From contig JAFUAB010000010.1 in assembly GCA_017460885.1 (NCBI GenBank), positions 1-49,191 of the forward strand: DNA of 49,191 nucleotides, in the 5' to 3' direction. This DNA is from Lachnospiraceae bacterium (lineage in GTDB: Bacteria > Bacillota > Clostridia > Lachnospirales > Lachnospiraceae). The position numbers and the translations under genes were made by a program. The notes below the pieces were generated by a model. It was not told the DNA's origin, did no database searches, and worked only from the letters and a program-made list of their open reading frames with translations. Below are positions 33,402-42,884 of the stretch, in pieces. Positions within the stretch are counted from its first letter, which is position 1. The number at the start of each line of letters is the position of its first letter.

Positions 33402-33770
33402 TTAGAACTCAAGTCCGGCTTCTCTGGCAGCGTCGGCGAGTGCCGCAATCTTGCCCTGATAAATAAAGCCGCCTCTGTCAAATACAACTTCCTTGATCCC
33501 GGCGTCTACGGCTCTCTTGCCTATAACGCTTCCGAGATAAGCTGCTGCCTCAGTGTCGTTCGTCTTGGAAAGTTTGGCTTTAACTTCTTTCTCGAGAGTG
33601 GAAGCTGAGACGATAGTATTACCAACTGTATCGTCGATGATCTGAGCATACATATGCTGATTGCTTCTGAATACGGCTAAACGAGGCTTCGTTGCCGTAC
33701 CGCTCAGGTGGTTACGTATTCTTCTGTGCTTACCCGCACGTACTTCCTGTCTTGATTTTTTACTGACCAT
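33402..33770 (-). CDS. rplR: 50S ribosomal protein L18
   Basis: Binds 5S rRNA with L5 to form the central protuberance. The 122-residue protein begins [20 protein letters not shown] and contains [18 protein letters not shown], the typical L18 strand. It lies between rplF (20 bases upstream) and rpsE (15 bases downstream). Confidence 0.98.
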   Translation of the reverse strand: MVSKKSRQEVRAGKHRRIRNHLSGTATKPRLAVFRSNQHMYAQIIDDTVGNTIVSASTLEKEVKAKLSKTNDTEAAAYLGSVIGKRAVDAGIKEVVFDRGGFIYQGKIAALADAAREAGLEF

Positions 33771-33790
33771 CTTTGTACTCTCCTTATCTG

Positions 33791-34333
33791 TTATTTCTTA
33801 CCGGCTTTTCCTGCCTTACGACGGATAGTCTCATCAGCATACTTGATACCCTTGCCCTTATAGGGTTCAGGTCTTCTCTTATCTCTGATCTCTGCTGCGA
33901 ACTGTCCAACCTTCTCCTTGTCGATGCCCTTAACGATGATCACGTTCTGACCCTCAACTACGGTCTCGATACCATCGGGATCGGTCATCTCTACAGGATG
34001 AGAGTAACCCAGGTTCAGTGTAAGAGTCTTACCGGACTTGGAGGCTCTGTAACCAACACCGTTAACTTCGAGCTTTTTCTCATAACCGTCAGTAACACCT
34101 ACTACCATATTGTGGATGAGTGTTCTGGTAAGACCATGTAATGATTTCATCTTCTTGAGATCATTGGGACGTACAACTGTCAGCTGTCCGTCTTCCAGCT
34201 TGATCTCCATCTCAGAGGGGAGTGTTCTCTTCAGCTCGCCCTTGGGACCCTTAACAGTCACTGTGTTATTTTCTGCCACATCGACGGTAACACCCGCCGG
34301 TACAGCGATTGGCATTCTTCCTATTCGTGACAT
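33791..34333 (-). CDS. rplF: 50S ribosomal protein L6
   Basis: 50S protein near the sarcin-ricin loop and factor-binding site. The 180-residue protein has two duplicated domains and the C-terminal signature [20 protein letters not shown]. The start [15 protein letters not shown] is preceded by AGGAGG. A 91-base spacer with hairpins separates it from rpsH, longer than usual in a spc operon. Confidence 0.98.
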   Translation of the reverse strand: MSRIGRMPIAVPAGVTVDVAENNTVTVKGPKGELKRTLPSEMEIKLEDGQLTVVRPNDLKKMKSLHGLTRTLIHNMVVGVTDGYEKKLEVNGVGYRASKSGKTLTLNLGYSHPVEMTDPDGIETVVEGQNVIIVKGIDKEKVGQFAAEIRDKRRPEPYKGKGIKYADETIRRKAGKAGKK

Positions 34334-34367
34334 GCCCGTACCTCCTATAAACTATTTACACTACGCG

Positions 34368-34416
34368 CACAACAGGATGTTGTGAAGCCTGTTCTGAAGT
34401 ACATGGATGTACTTCA
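34368..34416 (-). promoter_or_regulatory. hairpin cluster between rpsH and rplF
   Basis: Three inverted repeats lie in 49 bases: CACAACA-GGA-TGTTGTG (34368-34384), AACAGG/CCTGTT (34371-34393, mutually exclusive with the first) and a perfect 10-bp TGAAGTACAT/ATGTACTTCA with a 2-base spacing (34395-34416). They would sit in the message just after rpsH. Alternative pairings suggest a regulatory switch or processing site; there is no U-tract for termination. Confidence 0.5.
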
Positions 34417-34424
34417 AGGCTTAT

Positions 34425-34826
34425 TCACCAAACGAAAGCGAGTACTTCACCGCCGACCTTCAGCTCTCTTGCCTTCTTGTCGGTCACAACGCCCTGGTTG
34501 GTAGAAATGATAGCTATTCCTAAACCTCCGAGAACCTTGGGAAGTTCATCCTTACCTGCGTATACACGCAGACCGGGTTTGGAGATTCTCTTGATGCCGC
34601 TGATGATCTTATCGTTCTTATCCTCACCGTACTTAAGTGTGATATGGATATTCTTGAAGCTGCCGGCATCGGTCAGCTCATAATTTTTGATATATCCCTC
34701 TTCGAGAAGGATCTCAGCAATGGATTCCTTCATCTTGGACGAAGGAATGTCAACCGTATCATGTTTTGCAGTATTTGCATTACGGATTCTTGTAAGCATA
34801 TCTGCAATGGGATCGCTCATTGTCAT
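34425..34826 (-). CDS. rpsH: 30S ribosomal protein S8
   Basis: Primary 16S rRNA-binding protein and known translational repressor of spc operons in other bacteria. The 133-residue protein starts [20 protein letters not shown] and ends GGEVLAFVW, with [20 protein letters not shown] near the C-terminus. AAGGAGG lies 11 bases before the first ATG, which I prefer to the ATG two codons later. It lies between rpsN and rplF. Confidence 0.98.
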   Translation of the reverse strand: MTMSDPIADMLTRIRNANTAKHDTVDIPSSKMKESIAEILLEEGYIKNYELTDAGSFKNIHITLKYGEDKNDKIISGIKRISKPGLRVYAGKDELPKVLGGLGIAIISTNQGVVTDKKARELKVGGEVLAFVW

Positions 34827-34893
34827 TTTTTGATCTGCCTCCTTAATCTAAATTTCGATTTTCATGGATGAAAATCAGCATATCCGGCTTACT

Positions 34894-35079
34894 TTACCAA
34901 CTGGCCTTCTTTACACCCGGTATCTGACCCTTGTATGCCAGTTCACGGAAGCAAACTCTGCAGATTCCGTACTTTCTCAATACTGAATGCGGACGTCCGC
35001 ATATTCTGCAGCGGGTATATTCTCTGGTGGAGAATTTGGGTTTACGCTGCTGCTTTACCTTCATAGATGTCTTAGCCAT
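34894..35079 (-). CDS. rpsN: 30S ribosomal protein S14, type Z (zinc-binding)
   Basis: Short form of S14 (61 residues) with two CxxC pairs, Cys24/Cys27 (CRIC) and Cys40/Cys43 (CRVC), which bind zinc. This is the usual single-copy S14 of Clostridia. It lies between rplE and rpsH. Confidence 0.98.
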   Translation of the reverse strand: MAKTSMKVKQQRKPKFSTREYTRCRICGRPHSVLRKYGICRVCFRELAYKGQIPGVKKASW

Positions 35080-35094
35080 GAATACTGTTCCTCC

Positions 35095-35640
35095 TTAATT
35101 TCTGGCAAAAGGCATGCCGAAAAGTCTGAGTAATTCTCTTGACTCCTCGTCAGTCTTGGCAGTGGTAACGATGATTACATCCATACCTCTGACTTTATCA
35201 ACCTTGTCATACTCGATCTCAGGGAAGATCAACTGTTCTTTGATACCGAGTGCATAATTGCCTCTTCCGTCAAATGAGTTGGGATCTACTCCTCTGAAGT
35301 CGCGCACACGGGGCAGAGCCAGATTTACGAGTCTGTCGAGGAATTCGTACATCTTATCTCCTCTCAGAGTAGTCTTGCAACCTATGGCCATTCCCTCTCT
35401 GATCTTGAAGTTAGCGATGGAATTCTTCGCTCTGGTGATCACAGCCTTCTGTCCTGTGATAGTTTCCAAATCCGCAACGGCACTCTCAAGCACCTTGGCG
35501 TTTTCCTTGGCTTCGCCTACGCCCATGTTGACAACGATCTTGTCAAGCTTGGGAACCTGCATAACGTTCTTATAACCGAACTTGGCAGTCATAGCGTCAA
35601 CGATTTCTTTATTATATGTTTCTTTAAGTCTTGCGCTCAA
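35095..35640 (-). CDS. rplE: 50S ribosomal protein L5
   Basis: Binds 5S rRNA and the P-site tRNA elbow. The 181-residue protein has [20 protein letters not shown] in the N-terminal third, [20 protein letters not shown] in the middle and the ending [20 protein letters not shown]. It lies between rplX and rpsN, in the canonical spc order. Confidence 0.98.
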   Translation of the reverse strand: MSARLKETYNKEIVDAMTAKFGYKNVMQVPKLDKIVVNMGVGEAKENAKVLESAVADLETITGQKAVITRAKNSIANFKIREGMAIGCKTTLRGDKMYEFLDRLVNLALPRVRDFRGVDPNSFDGRGNYALGIKEQLIFPEIEYDKVDKVRGMDVIIVTTAKTDEESRELLRLFGMPFARN

Positions 35641-35658
35641 CTCTCGACCCTCCTATCT

Positions 35659-35970
35659 TTAATCGATGACATCGCCGGTAGACTTTGCTACGCGGACCTT
35701 TTTGCCATCTTTAAAGTCAAAGCCGATCCTTGTGGCCTTGCCTTTGTGAATATACATTACGTTAGAAATATCAAGAGGAGCCTCTTTCTGTACTATTCCA
35801 CCGTTGGCGTTCATGGCAGACGGTCTCTCATGCTTGGTTATCATGTTGATCCCCTCAACCAGGACCTTGCCATTCTTAAAGTCAACCGAGAGGACCTTGC
35901 CTTCCCTGTCTTTATCTTTGCCGGCGATAACCTTTACGGTGTCACCCTTTTTAATCTTACAAGTAGCCAT
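35659..35970 (-). CDS. rplX: 50S ribosomal protein L24
   Basis: Early 50S assembly initiator. The 103-residue protein starts with the KOW motif (KKGDTVKVIAGKDKDREGKV) and has the GINMITKHERPSAMNANGGI segment typical of L24. It lies between rplN and rplE. Confidence 0.98.
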   Translation of the reverse strand: MATCKIKKGDTVKVIAGKDKDREGKVLSVDFKNGKVLVEGINMITKHERPSAMNANGGIVQKEAPLDISNVMYIHKGKATRIGFDFKDGKKVRVAKSTGDVID

Positions 35971-35982
35971 TTCAAGTCCTCC

Positions 35983-36351
35983 TTATAATACTTCGGGAGC
36001 GAGAGAAACGATCTTCATAAACTGCTTATCACGAAGTTCTCTTGCTACGGGTCCGAAAATACGTGTTCCTCTGGGAGTCTTGTCATCTCTGATGATAACT
36101 GCGGCATTCTCGTCGAAACGGATGTATGATCCGTCTTTGCGGTGTGCGCCCTTGACCGTGCGGACTACCACAGCCTTGACAACATCACCCTTCTTAACCA
36201 TTCCTCCCGGTGTTGCATCCTTTACGGTTGCAACAATGATATCGCCGATATTGGCATACCGTCTTGTGGAGCCTCCCATAACTCTGATGCAGAGAAGCTC
36301 TTTTGCGCCGGTATTATCAGCTACTTTCAATCTGCTTTCCTGTTGAATCAT
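35983..36351 (-). CDS. rplN: 50S ribosomal protein L14
   Basis: 50S interface protein involved in subunit bridging. The 122-residue protein begins [20 protein letters not shown] and has [20 protein letters not shown] near the C-terminus, both diagnostic of L14. The start is preceded by AAGGAG. It is the first gene of the spc part, following rpsQ. Confidence 0.98.
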   Translation of the reverse strand: MIQQESRLKVADNTGAKELLCIRVMGGSTRRYANIGDIIVATVKDATPGGMVKKGDVVKAVVVRTVKGAHRKDGSYIRFDENAAVIIRDDKTPRGTRIFGPVARELRDKQFMKIVSLAPEVL

Positions 36352-36364
36352 GATTAATCTCCTT

Positions 36365-36619
36365 TTATTTAGCTTTCTCTACGATCTCGACAAGTCTCCA
36401 TCTCTTATCCTTGGAAAGAGGTCTCGTCTCCATAACCTTAACGGTATCGCCGATATTGCAGGCGTTTTCCTCATCGTGTGCCTTCAGCTTATAGGTCTTT
36501 TTTACGACCTTATTATAAAGCGGATGCTTAACGTGATCCTCTATAGCGACAACAATGGTCTTGTCCATTTTATTGCTGGTGACCTTGCCGACACGAGTCT
36601 TTCTTAAATTCCTTTCCAC
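36365..36619 (-). CDS. rpsQ: 30S ribosomal protein S17
   Basis: Primary 16S rRNA-binding OB-fold protein of 84 residues: [20 protein letters not shown] at the start and [20 protein letters not shown] near the end. It is the last gene of the S10 part, between rpmC and rplN. Confidence 0.98.
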   Translation of the reverse strand: MERNLRKTRVGKVTSNKMDKTIVVAIEDHVKHPLYNKVVKKTYKLKAHDEENACNIGDTVKVMETRPLSKDKRWRLVEIVEKAK

Positions 36620-36642
36620 TGTAATTCTCCTTTCAATACGAC

Positions 36643-36849
36643 TCAGGCTTCTTTAGCTTTCTGTGTGATCACAGTCTGAATTCTGGCAATGTTCCTTCTT
36701 ACTTCCTTGATCCTGGCTGTATTGTCAAGTTGGTTTGTAGCGTTCTGGAATCGAAGGTTAAAGAGTTCCTTCTTGGCTTCTGTAAGAGCCTGCGCCAGTT
36801 CCGCATCATTCTTTTGAGTCAGCTCAGCTGTATATTTATTAGTTTTCAT
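36643..36849 (-). CDS. rpmC: 50S ribosomal protein L29
   Basis: Small helical protein at the tunnel exit, docking site for trigger factor and SRP together with L23. I start it at 36849 ([12 protein letters not shown]), 68 residues, after a GGAGG inside the end of rplP; an ATA/TTG-type extension by three residues is not needed. The LKELFNLRF-like [20 protein letters not shown] segment is diagnostic. It overlaps rplP by 11 bases. Confidence 0.97.
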   Translation of the reverse strand: MKTNKYTAELTQKNDAELAQALTEAKKELFNLRFQNATNQLDNTARIKEVRRNIARIQTVITQKAKEA

Positions 36850-37276
36850 TTGCAGCACCGCCTTCCAGATCGGCTTTAGATACGATCTTACACTTGCAGG
36901 GAAGCTTGTGAGTTGCGAGCCTTAAGGCCTCTCTTGCCACTTCTTCGGGCACACCTGCTATCTCGAACATCACACGTCCCGGCTTAACAACAGCTACCCA
37001 GTACTCTACAGCACCCTTTCCGGATCCCATACGGGTGCCAGCAGGTTTTGCGGTTACAGGCTTGTCAGGGAAAATCTTGATCCAAACCTTACCACCACGC
37101 TTGATGTAACGGTTGATCGCAACACGGGCTGCCTCTATCTGATTGGATTTGATCCAGCAAGGTTCTGTTGCGATGATTCCGTATTCACCATATGCAATCG
37201 TATTTCCACGAGTTGCCTTACCGGCCATGTTCCCACGGAACTGCTTACGACGTTTAACTCTTTTTGGCATTAACAT
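36839..37276 (-). CDS. rplP: 50S ribosomal protein L16
   Basis: Central 50S protein that positions the A-site tRNA elbow. The 145-residue protein starts [15 protein letters not shown], the standard L16 N-terminus, and contains the [20 protein letters not shown] loop that reaches the peptidyl transferase centre. The start overlaps the rpsC stop (TAATG) and the end overlaps rpmC. Confidence 0.98.
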   Translation of the reverse strand: MLMPKRVKRRKQFRGNMAGKATRGNTIAYGEYGIIATEPCWIKSNQIEAARVAINRYIKRGGKVWIKIFPDKPVTAKPAGTRMGSGKGAVEYWVAVVKPGRVMFEIAGVPEEVAREALRLATHKLPCKCKIVSKADLEGGAANEN

Positions 37277-37935
37277 TATTTATCGCTCCCTTCCTCGTTA
37301 GATTTGGTAGGAAGTACCTCACCTTTGTAAATCCATACCTTAACTCCGACCTTACCATATGTGGTGTCGGCTTCGGCAAAGCCGTAATCGATATCCGCGC
37401 GAAGTGTCTGAAGCGGAATAGTACCCTCGGAATAGAACTCTGTACGAGCCATATCGGCACCGCCCAGACGTCCCGAACATGATGCCTTGATCCCGAGTGC
37501 TCCGGACTTCATTGTTCTGCCCATGCAGGACTTCATCGCACGTCTGAAGGATACACGGTTCTCCAGCTGACCCGCTATGTTCTCGGCTACCAGCTGTGCA
37601 TCCTTATCAGGTCTCTTGATCTCCTTGATGTCCAGGGATATCTTCTTGTCGGAGATCTTGGAGAGCTCCTTCTTGGTAACCTCGATCTCGTTACCGCCCT
37701 TGCCGATAACAACACCGGGCTTTGCGGTGAAAACGATGACCTTGACTCTGTCAGATGCTCTCTCTATCTCGATCTTGGAAACACCTGCGCTGAAAAGCTT
37801 TTTCTTGAGGTATTCCCTGATCTTGTAATCTTCTACCAGATAATCAGCAAAATCCTTGTCGTCTGCGTACCATCTGGAATCCCAATCCTTAATAACACCC
37901 ACTCTTAAACCGTGAGGATTAACTTTCTGTCCCAT
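37276..37935 (-). CDS. rpsC: 30S ribosomal protein S3
   Basis: Forms the mRNA entry and helicase site of the 30S subunit with S4 and S5. The 219-residue protein has a type II KH domain ([20 protein letters not shown], about 73-92) and the C-terminal domain with [20 protein letters not shown]. It lies between rplV and rplP. Confidence 0.98.
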   Translation of the reverse strand: MGQKVNPHGLRVGVIKDWDSRWYADDKDFADYLVEDYKIREYLKKKLFSAGVSKIEIERASDRVKVIVFTAKPGVVIGKGGNEIEVTKKELSKISDKKISLDIKEIKRPDKDAQLVAENIAGQLENRVSFRRAMKSCMGRTMKSGALGIKASCSGRLGGADMARTEFYSEGTIPLQTLRADIDYGFAEADTTYGKVGVKVWIYKGEVLPTKSNEEGSDK

Positions 37936-37962
37936 TGAATTCTCCTTTCAACCAAGCCTGAC

Positions 37963-38349
37963 TTATCTTTCGTCAAGCACTACCGTAATGTGGCTGGTAC
38001 GCTTCTCTATCCTGTAAGCTCTGCCCTGTGCCCTGGGCTGGATCCTCTTCATTGTAGGTCCCTTGTTGGCATAGCACTCAGCTACATAGAGATTCTCACG
38101 GTTCATACCATTGTTGTTCTCCGCATTTGCGATAGCAGACTCAAGCAGCTTCTTAACAAGGGATGACGCATATCTGGGATTATACTCCAGAATTCCAAGG
38201 GCGGTTTCCACGTCCTTGCCGCGGATGGCATCCAGTACGAAGCAGGCTTTCTGCACCGACACTCTGGCGAACCTGAGCGTAGCGGAGGGTCTTACATCTT
38301 TATTTGCATTTCTCTCTCTTTTTATTTGAGATCTATGTCCCTTAGCCAT
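37963..38349 (-). CDS. rplV: 50S ribosomal protein L22
   Basis: Early-assembly 50S protein whose extended hairpin ([20 protein letters not shown]) lines the exit tunnel near the macrolide site. At 128 residues it is slightly longer than average because of the basic N-terminus [20 protein letters not shown]. It lies between rpsS and rpsC. Confidence 0.98.
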   Translation of the reverse strand: MAKGHRSQIKRERNANKDVRPSATLRFARVSVQKACFVLDAIRGKDVETALGILEYNPRYASSLVKKLLESAIANAENNNGMNRENLYVAECYANKGPTMKRIQPRAQGRAYRIEKRTSHITVVLDER

Positions 38350-38379
38350 AGATACTGCCTCCTTTACTTAACTGTAGGT

Positions 38380-38661
38380 TTATTTAACCTTGGATTTACG
38401 CTCGTCCTTATCGTGTCCTCTGTAGGTTCTGGTTGCTACAAACTCTCCCAGCTTATGACCTACCATATCCTCAGTGATATATACGGGCACATGTTTCCTG
38501 CCATCGTGAACAGCTATAGTATGTCCGACGAAGGACGGAAAAATAGTGGAGCGGCGTGACCAGGTCTTGATTACTGACTTGTCGCCGGATGCATTCAGTG
38601 CATCGACCTTCTTGAGCAGGCTCTGGTCTGCGAAAGGTCCTTTTTTGAGTGATCTAGACAT
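38380..38661 (-). CDS. rpsS: 30S ribosomal protein S19
   Basis: Head protein of the 30S subunit contacting A-site tRNA via its tail. The 93-residue protein starts [20 protein letters not shown] and has [20 protein letters not shown] in the centre. It lies between rplB and rplV. Confidence 0.98.
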   Translation of the reverse strand: MSRSLKKGPFADQSLLKKVDALNASGDKSVIKTWSRRSTIFPSFVGHTIAVHDGRKHVPVYITEDMVGHKLGEFVATRTYRGHDKDERKSKVK

Positions 38662-38672
38662 AACTTTCCTCC

Positions 38673-39515
38673 TTACTTGATCGCCTTGCCGTCGCGTCTT
38701 CTTACAATCAACTTGTTAGATGCTTTCTTCTTCTTGCGGGTCTTAAGTCCCAGTGCGGGCTTGCCCCAAGGAGTGCTCGGGCCCGAACGACCGATAGGAG
38801 CTTTACCTTCACCACCTCCGTGAGGATGGTCGTTGGGGTTCATGACTGAACCGCGGACTGTAGGACGGATACCCATATGACGCTTGCGGCCGGCCTTACC
38901 GAGGTTGATCAGGTTGTGATCACCGTTTCCGATTATCCCGACTGTTGCACGGCACTGGATCGGAACCATTCTCATCTCTCCCGAGGGAAGACGAAGTGTG
39001 GCATATTTGCCTTCCTTAGCCATAACCTGTGCCGCATTACCGGCTGCTCTTACCATCTGGCCGCCCTTACCGGGGATGAGCTCAACGTTGTGTACCATGG
39101 TACCTACGGGAATGTTCTCAAGCGGTAAGCAGTTGCCGATCCTTACTTCGGCTTCGGGACCGTTCATGATCTTCATGCCGTCCTTTAAGCCCTCGGGTGC
39201 GAGGATGTATGCCTTCTCGCCATCCGCATAGCAGATAAGCGCTATGTTTGCTGATCTGTTGGGATCATATTCGATACCTGCTACCTTTGCAGGGATCCCA
39301 TCTTTGTTTCTCTTGAAGTCTATCTTGCGATACAGCCTTCTGTTGCCGCCGCCGTGATGTCTTACGGTTATCTTACCCTGATTGTTACGTCCGGCAGTCT
39401 TCTTTAAGGAATATGTAAGTGCCTTTTCGGGGGTCTTCTTGGTGATCTCAGAGAAATCGGATCCGGTCATATTCCTTCTGGAAGGTGTATACGGATTATA
39501 TGTCTTTATACCCAT
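38673..39515 (-). CDS. rplB: 50S ribosomal protein L2
   Basis: Largest core 50S protein, required for subunit association and peptidyl transfer. The 280-residue protein has [20 protein letters not shown] in the N-terminal part and the C-terminal [15 protein letters not shown] segment holding the conserved functional histidine, followed by the basic tail. It lies between rplW and rpsS. Confidence 0.98.
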   Translation of the reverse strand: MGIKTYNPYTPSRRNMTGSDFSEITKKTPEKALTYSLKKTAGRNNQGKITVRHHGGGNRRLYRKIDFKRNKDGIPAKVAGIEYDPNRSANIALICYADGEKAYILAPEGLKDGMKIMNGPEAEVRIGNCLPLENIPVGTMVHNVELIPGKGGQMVRAAGNAAQVMAKEGKYATLRLPSGEMRMVPIQCRATVGIIGNGDHNLINLGKAGRKRHMGIRPTVRGSVMNPNDHPHGGGEGKAPIGRSGPSTPWGKPALGLKTRKKKKASNKLIVRRRDGKAIK

Positions 39516-39544
39516 TTCTTCCTCCTTTATGAGTCATCTCTTAA

Positions 39545-39844
39545 TTAGAGTCCTGCAAAAATCTCTATGTCCTTGCTGTCTTCTGTCAGTGTGACGATCG
39601 CTTTCTTGGTCTTGGCTGTCTTGCCGTATACCATTCCGCGTCTCTTGGTCTTTCCATCCTGCTTCATGGTGTTGACGCTCTTAACCTTAGCTCCGTCAAA
39701 CATCTTCTCAACAGCTTCCTTGATCTGACTCTTGTTGGCTTCGGGATGTACCAGGAATGTGTACTTCTTCTCAGCCATAGCATTCATGCTCTTCTCGGTA
39801 ACCACAGGTTTGAGGATAACATCATAATATTGTACTGCTGCCAT
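39545..39844 (-). CDS. rplW: 50S ribosomal protein L23
   Basis: Tunnel-exit protein that docks trigger factor and SRP. The 99-residue protein has [20 protein letters not shown] at the start and [20 protein letters not shown] in the extended loop. The start overlaps the rplD stop (TAATG). Confidence 0.98.
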   Translation of the reverse strand: MAAVQYYDVILKPVVTEKSMNAMAEKKYTFLVHPEANKSQIKEAVEKMFDGAKVKSVNTMKQDGKTKRRGMVYGKTAKTKKAIVTLTEDSKDIEIFAGL

Positions 39845-40467
39845 TATGCATACACCTCCTGAATCTTCAAGACGGCATCCCTGGTAGTGATCAGTGTGCC
39901 GTTGTTTACTATGTCATATACATTCAGAGTGCCCACCTGGGTGGTCTGCACCGTAGGAATGTTATCTGCGCTCTTTATAACCTTTTCATCGGATTCTGCG
40001 AGAACGATCAGGCTCTTGCCTTCTACCTTAAGGTTATTCAGAACTTCGACCATTTTCTTGGTCTTAAACTCATCAAGTTCAAGCTTGTCAAGAACGATGA
40101 ACTTCTCGGAAGCAACCTTATCGGTCAGGGCACTCTTTAATGCTGCTCTCTTTTCCTTACGGTTCATCTTGAATGAATAATCTCTGGGTACGGGAGCGAA
40201 TACAACTCCGCCGCCGGTCCACTGGGGAGCTCTGATGGATCCCTGTCTTGCATGACCGGTTCCCTTCTGCCTCCAGGGCTTACGTCCGCCGCCGCTGACC
40301 TCCGAACGGGTCTTGGCCTTCTGTGTGCCCTGACGGTTATTTGCCAGTTGCTGAACTACAGCTCTGTGTACGAGATGCTCGTTGATCTCTACACCGAATA
40401 CAGAATCGTCAAGGTCAACCTTGCCTACTTCCTTGCCTTTCATATCATATACAGATACGCTTGCCAC
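39844..40467 (-). CDS. rplD: 50S ribosomal protein L4
   Basis: Exit-tunnel protein of 207 residues; in some bacteria it also represses the S10 operon. The long tunnel loop is intact ([20 protein letters not shown], about 59-78, then [10 protein letters not shown]). The start [15 protein letters not shown] is preceded by AGGAGG. It lies between rplC and rplW. Confidence 0.98.
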   Translation of the reverse strand: MASVSVYDMKGKEVGKVDLDDSVFGVEINEHLVHRAVVQQLANNRQGTQKAKTRSEVSGGGRKPWRQKGTGHARQGSIRAPQWTGGGVVFAPVPRDYSFKMNRKEKRAALKSALTDKVASEKFIVLDKLELDEFKTKKMVEVLNNLKVEGKSLIVLAESDEKVIKSADNIPTVQTTQVGTLNVYDIVNNGTLITTRDAVLKIQEVYA

Positions 40468-40487
40468 GTCTAAGTCCTCCTTTCGCC

Positions 40488-41171
40488 TTATGCATCAGCC
40501 CTGGTTGTTTCTTTGATCGTAACCAGTGCTTTTCTGGGTCCGGGAACGGCACCCTTTACAAGAAGCAGATTCTTGTCAGCATCTACTCTTACTACGGTCA
40601 GGTTCTGAACCGTGACCTTTTTGCATCCCATGTGACCGGGCATTCCTTTACCCTTGAACACACGGCTGGGGGAGGAGCAGGCACCGTTGGAACCCTGATG
40701 ACGGTGGAATTTTGAACCGTGCTTCATGGGTCCTCTGTGCTGACCAAGTCTCTTGATCGCACCCTGGAAACCTTTTCCCTTGCTGATCGCGGATGCGTCT
40801 ACGTGATCTCCTACCTCAAATATGTCAGCTTTGATCTCGCCTCCAAGCTCGTACTCATCGACGTTCTCAAATTTGAACTCTCTCACATATCTCTTGCCCG
40901 AAACGCCGGCCTTCTCGAAATGGCCCTTCTCGGCTTTGTTGACGCCATATCTGTGAGTTACGGACTTACGTCCACTGGCGTCCTTGTTTACGATCTTTTC
41001 CTTCTTGTCAACAAATCCGACCTGAACCGCACTGTAACCGTCATTCTCAACTGTCTTGATCTGAGTTACTGCGCAGGGACCTGCTTCCAATACGGTAACG
41101 GGGATCAGCACTCCATCTTCACCCCAGATCTGCGTCATGCCGACCTTAATCGCTAATATCGCTTTCTTCAT
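40488..41171 (-). CDS. rplC: 50S ribosomal protein L3
   Basis: Early 50S assembly protein whose central loop approaches the peptidyl transferase centre. The 227-residue protein starts [20 protein letters not shown] and has the loop [20 protein letters not shown] with the Gln that is often methylated. It is somewhat longer than E. coli L3 (about 209). It lies 110 bases after rpsJ, with an intervening hairpin. Confidence 0.98.
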   Translation of the reverse strand: MKKAILAIKVGMTQIWGEDGVLIPVTVLEAGPCAVTQIKTVENDGYSAVQVGFVDKKEKIVNKDASGRKSVTHRYGVNKAEKGHFEKAGVSGKRYVREFKFENVDEYELGGEIKADIFEVGDHVDASAISKGKGFQGAIKRLGQHRGPMKHGSKFHRHQGSNGACSSPSRVFKGKGMPGHMGCKKVTVQNLTVVRVDADKNLLLVKGAVPGPRKALVTIKETTRADA

Positions 41172-41194
41172 GTTTCCTCCTTTTTCCTACAGCG

Positions 41195-41214
41195 GCATAG
41201 GCATCTGCCCATGC
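41195..41214 (-). promoter_or_regulatory. hairpin in the rpsJ-rplC spacer
   Basis: GCATAGGCA (41195-41203) and TGCCCATGC (41206-41214) are nearly perfect complements (one G-U/A-C-type mismatch), giving an 8-bp stem with a 4-base loop about 24 bases upstream of the rplC ATG. The 110-base spacer is long for an S10 operon, so it may be a regulatory or processing element. Confidence 0.35.
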
Positions 41215-41281
41215 ATTCTAGCGGGAGTTTCTTCCTTTACAATTCACAATAGTTAACTGTTCCTTTGCCGGATGAACCGCA

Positions 41282-41599
41282 TCACGCGTTTTTCATCTTA
41301 ATGTCGATGTAAACACCGGCAGGCATCTCAAGTCTCTGAAGAGCTTCCACTGTCTTGGCACTCGGAGAAACGATATCGATCAGTCTCTTGTGTGTTCTCT
41401 GTTCGAACTGCTCTCTTGAGTCCTTGTACTTGTGGGTCGCACGAAGTATGGTAACAACTTCCTTTTTGGTAGGAAGCGGAACAGGACCGCTCACCTGTGA
41501 ACCATTCTTGCGTACTGTCTCGATGATCTTCTTAGCCGATGAATCAACCAGCTCGTGATCATAAGCCTTGAGTGTAATTCTCATTACCTGACTTGCCAT
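41282..41599 (-). CDS. rpsJ: 30S ribosomal protein S10
   Basis: S10 is in the 30S head and, with NusB, takes part in antitermination. The 105-residue protein starts at 41599 ([20 protein letters not shown]) after AAAAGGAGG; the in-frame 42-base extension is rejected. The loop [11 protein letters not shown] is typical. It is the first gene of the S10-spc-alpha supercluster, downstream of a long leader. Confidence 0.98.
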   Translation of the reverse strand: MASQVMRITLKAYDHELVDSSAKKIIETVRKNGSQVSGPVPLPTKKEVVTILRATHKYKDSREQFEQRTHKRLIDIVSPSAKTVEALQRLEMPAGVYIDIKMKNA

Positions 41600-41876
41600 A
41601 AAAATAAGCCTCCTTTTCGCACTTTTGAAAATCAAGTACAAACGCGGCCTCTGTACACTCTCCCGTGTGTGTCATAAATCTTTAAAAAAAATAAAACTCA
41701 CACGTCGTTTCCGGTCGATCGCCGGACTTTGTACTGTACAGTGACTTGTCGTCCGTTTCGTAACTAGACATTCGCTCCACGGAAAACCTGCAACCGGATC
41801 GATCCCGGGGTTCAGGTAAACCCGTTATCTACCTTTGTGCAGCAACCTCACGCTTCATAGCTATCATGTCACAGCG
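41600..41876 (-). promoter_or_regulatory. S10 operon 5' leader (~277 bases)
   Basis: From the predicted transcription start near 41876 to the rpsJ ATG there is no gene. The leader holds two related 15-base palindromes, CCGGATCGATCCCGG (41794-41808) and CCGGTCGATCGCCGG (41711-41725), a 10-base palindrome ACTGTACAGT (41733-41742), and a long T-run on the minus strand just below 41700, flanked by complementary CGTGTG/CACACG. Such a layout is compatible with protein-controlled attenuation by an S10-operon product, but no known leader class is recognised. Confidence 0.5.
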
Positions 41877-41882
41877 AGAATT

Positions 41883-41911
41883 AGTATACACGTCTCTTGG
41901 TGGAAATGCAA
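41883..41911 (-). promoter_or_regulatory. promoter of the S10-spc-alpha supercluster
   Basis: On the minus strand TTGCAT (41911-41906) and TATACT (41888-41883) have a 17-base spacer. It has the same TTGCAT -35 as the rimP and tRNA-Glu promoters. Confidence 0.75.
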
Positions 41912-41929
41912 GAACTTTTTTAGATAAAT

Positions 41930-41959
41930 TTGTAAAAATTTCTGTTTCTTCTATATATA
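41930..41959 (+). promoter_or_regulatory. promoter of the SAM-dependent methyltransferase gene
   Basis: TTGTAA (41930-41935) and TATATA (41954-41959) are 18 bases apart. It runs back-to-back with the S10 promoter, about 20 bases away. Confidence 0.4.
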
Positions 41960-41963
41960 GTAT

Positions 41964-41984
41964 GGTATCATTTTGTCAGATACC
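41964..41984 (+). promoter_or_regulatory. GGTATC/GATACC inverted repeat at the methyltransferase start site
   Basis: GGTATC (41964-41969) and GATACC (41979-41984), 9 bases apart, are immediately downstream of the predicted -10 box, so they overlap the transcription start. This is a classical operator position; a 5' UTR hairpin is the alternative. Confidence 0.4.
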
Positions 41985-42007
41985 AAATCATATTATAAGA
42001 GGAAAAC

Positions 42008-42877
42008 ATGATAATCGCAAACGACTGGAAAGAATACGAGGTACTGGATGCTTCGGACGGAGAAAAGCTGGAGCGCTGGGGAAAATATATACTGGTCAGG
42101 CCGGATCCGCAGGTGATATGGTCCACGGGCAGAGCACATCCCGGCTGGGAGCATCCCAATGCCCACTATCACCGCTCTTCAAGGGGCGGAGGCGAATGGG
42201 AATTTTTTGATCTGCCGGATGAATGGCTTCTATATTATAAGGAACTGACATTTAATCTCAAACCCTTTGCATTCAAGCACACAGGTGTATTTCCGGAGCA
42301 GGCAGCCAACTGGGACTGGGCAGCAGACATGATAAAAGGATCGACCAAACCGGTCAAAGTTCTCAACCTGTTCGCATACACCGGCGGGGCTACGATATCC
42401 GCATTAAAGGCCGGGGCATCGGTCACTCACGTGGATGCCTCAAAGGGAATGGTCACCTGGGCTAAGGAAAACGCTGCATCGACCGGAGTGGTCGACAGAC
42501 CGGTCCGATGGCTGGTCGATGACTGCATCAAATTCGTGGAGCGCGAGATCCGCAGAGGTAATAAATACGATGCGATAATCATGGATCCTCCGTCCTACGG
42601 ACGTGGTCCGAAGGGTGAGATATGGAAGATCGAGGACTCCGTATTCGAGCTGGTAAAAAAATGTGCCGAACTCATGTCCGACACACCTCTCTTCTATATC
42701 ATAAATTCATATACGACCGGACTGCAGCCCGGAGTATTAAAAGCAATGACCGATCTGGTCATAACACCTCGATGCGGCGGAAGTTCATATGCCGATGAGC
42801 TCGGTCTCCCTATATCCGGCTCAGGTCTGACACTTCCCTGCGGTGCATGTGTACGCTGGTGCAGTAAGACTGATTAA
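42008..42877 (+). CDS. class I SAM-dependent methyltransferase (RlmI/RlmK-like fold)
   Basis: A 289-residue methyltransferase. The SAM-binding motif I is VLNLFAYTGGATISALKAGA (118-137), Asp143 follows in HVDASK, and the catalytic-type motif DPPSYGRG (193-200) matches rRNA cytosine-C5 methyltransferases of the RlmI group. It lacks an N-terminal PUA domain and has RWGKYILVRPDPQ instead. The target is likely rRNA but is not established. The AGAGG ribosome-binding site supports the start. It is a single plus-strand gene whose stop is 4 bases from that of the convergent Crp gene. Confidence 0.9.
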   Translation: MIIANDWKEYEVLDASDGEKLERWGKYILVRPDPQVIWSTGRAHPGWEHPNAHYHRSSRGGGEWEFFDLPDEWLLYYKELTFNLKPFAFKHTGVFPEQAANWDWAADMIKGSTKPVKVLNLFAYTGGATISALKAGASVTHVDASKGMVTWAKENAASTGVVDRPVRWLVDDCIKFVEREIRRGNKYDAIIMDPPSYGRGPKGEIWKIEDSVFELVKKCAELMSDTPLFYIINSYTTGLQPGVLKAMTDLVITPRCGGSSYADELGLPISGSGLTLPCGACVRWCSKTD

Positions 42878-42884
42878 AGATCAG
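42870..42884. terminator. small hairpin spanning two convergent stop codons
   Basis: CTGAT-TAAAG-ATCAG (42870-42884) includes the last codons and TAA stop of the plus-strand methyltransferase and the TGA stop of the minus-strand Crp gene. The 5-bp stem is short; it may act as a weak shared terminator because no other hairpin separates the genes. Confidence 0.3.
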
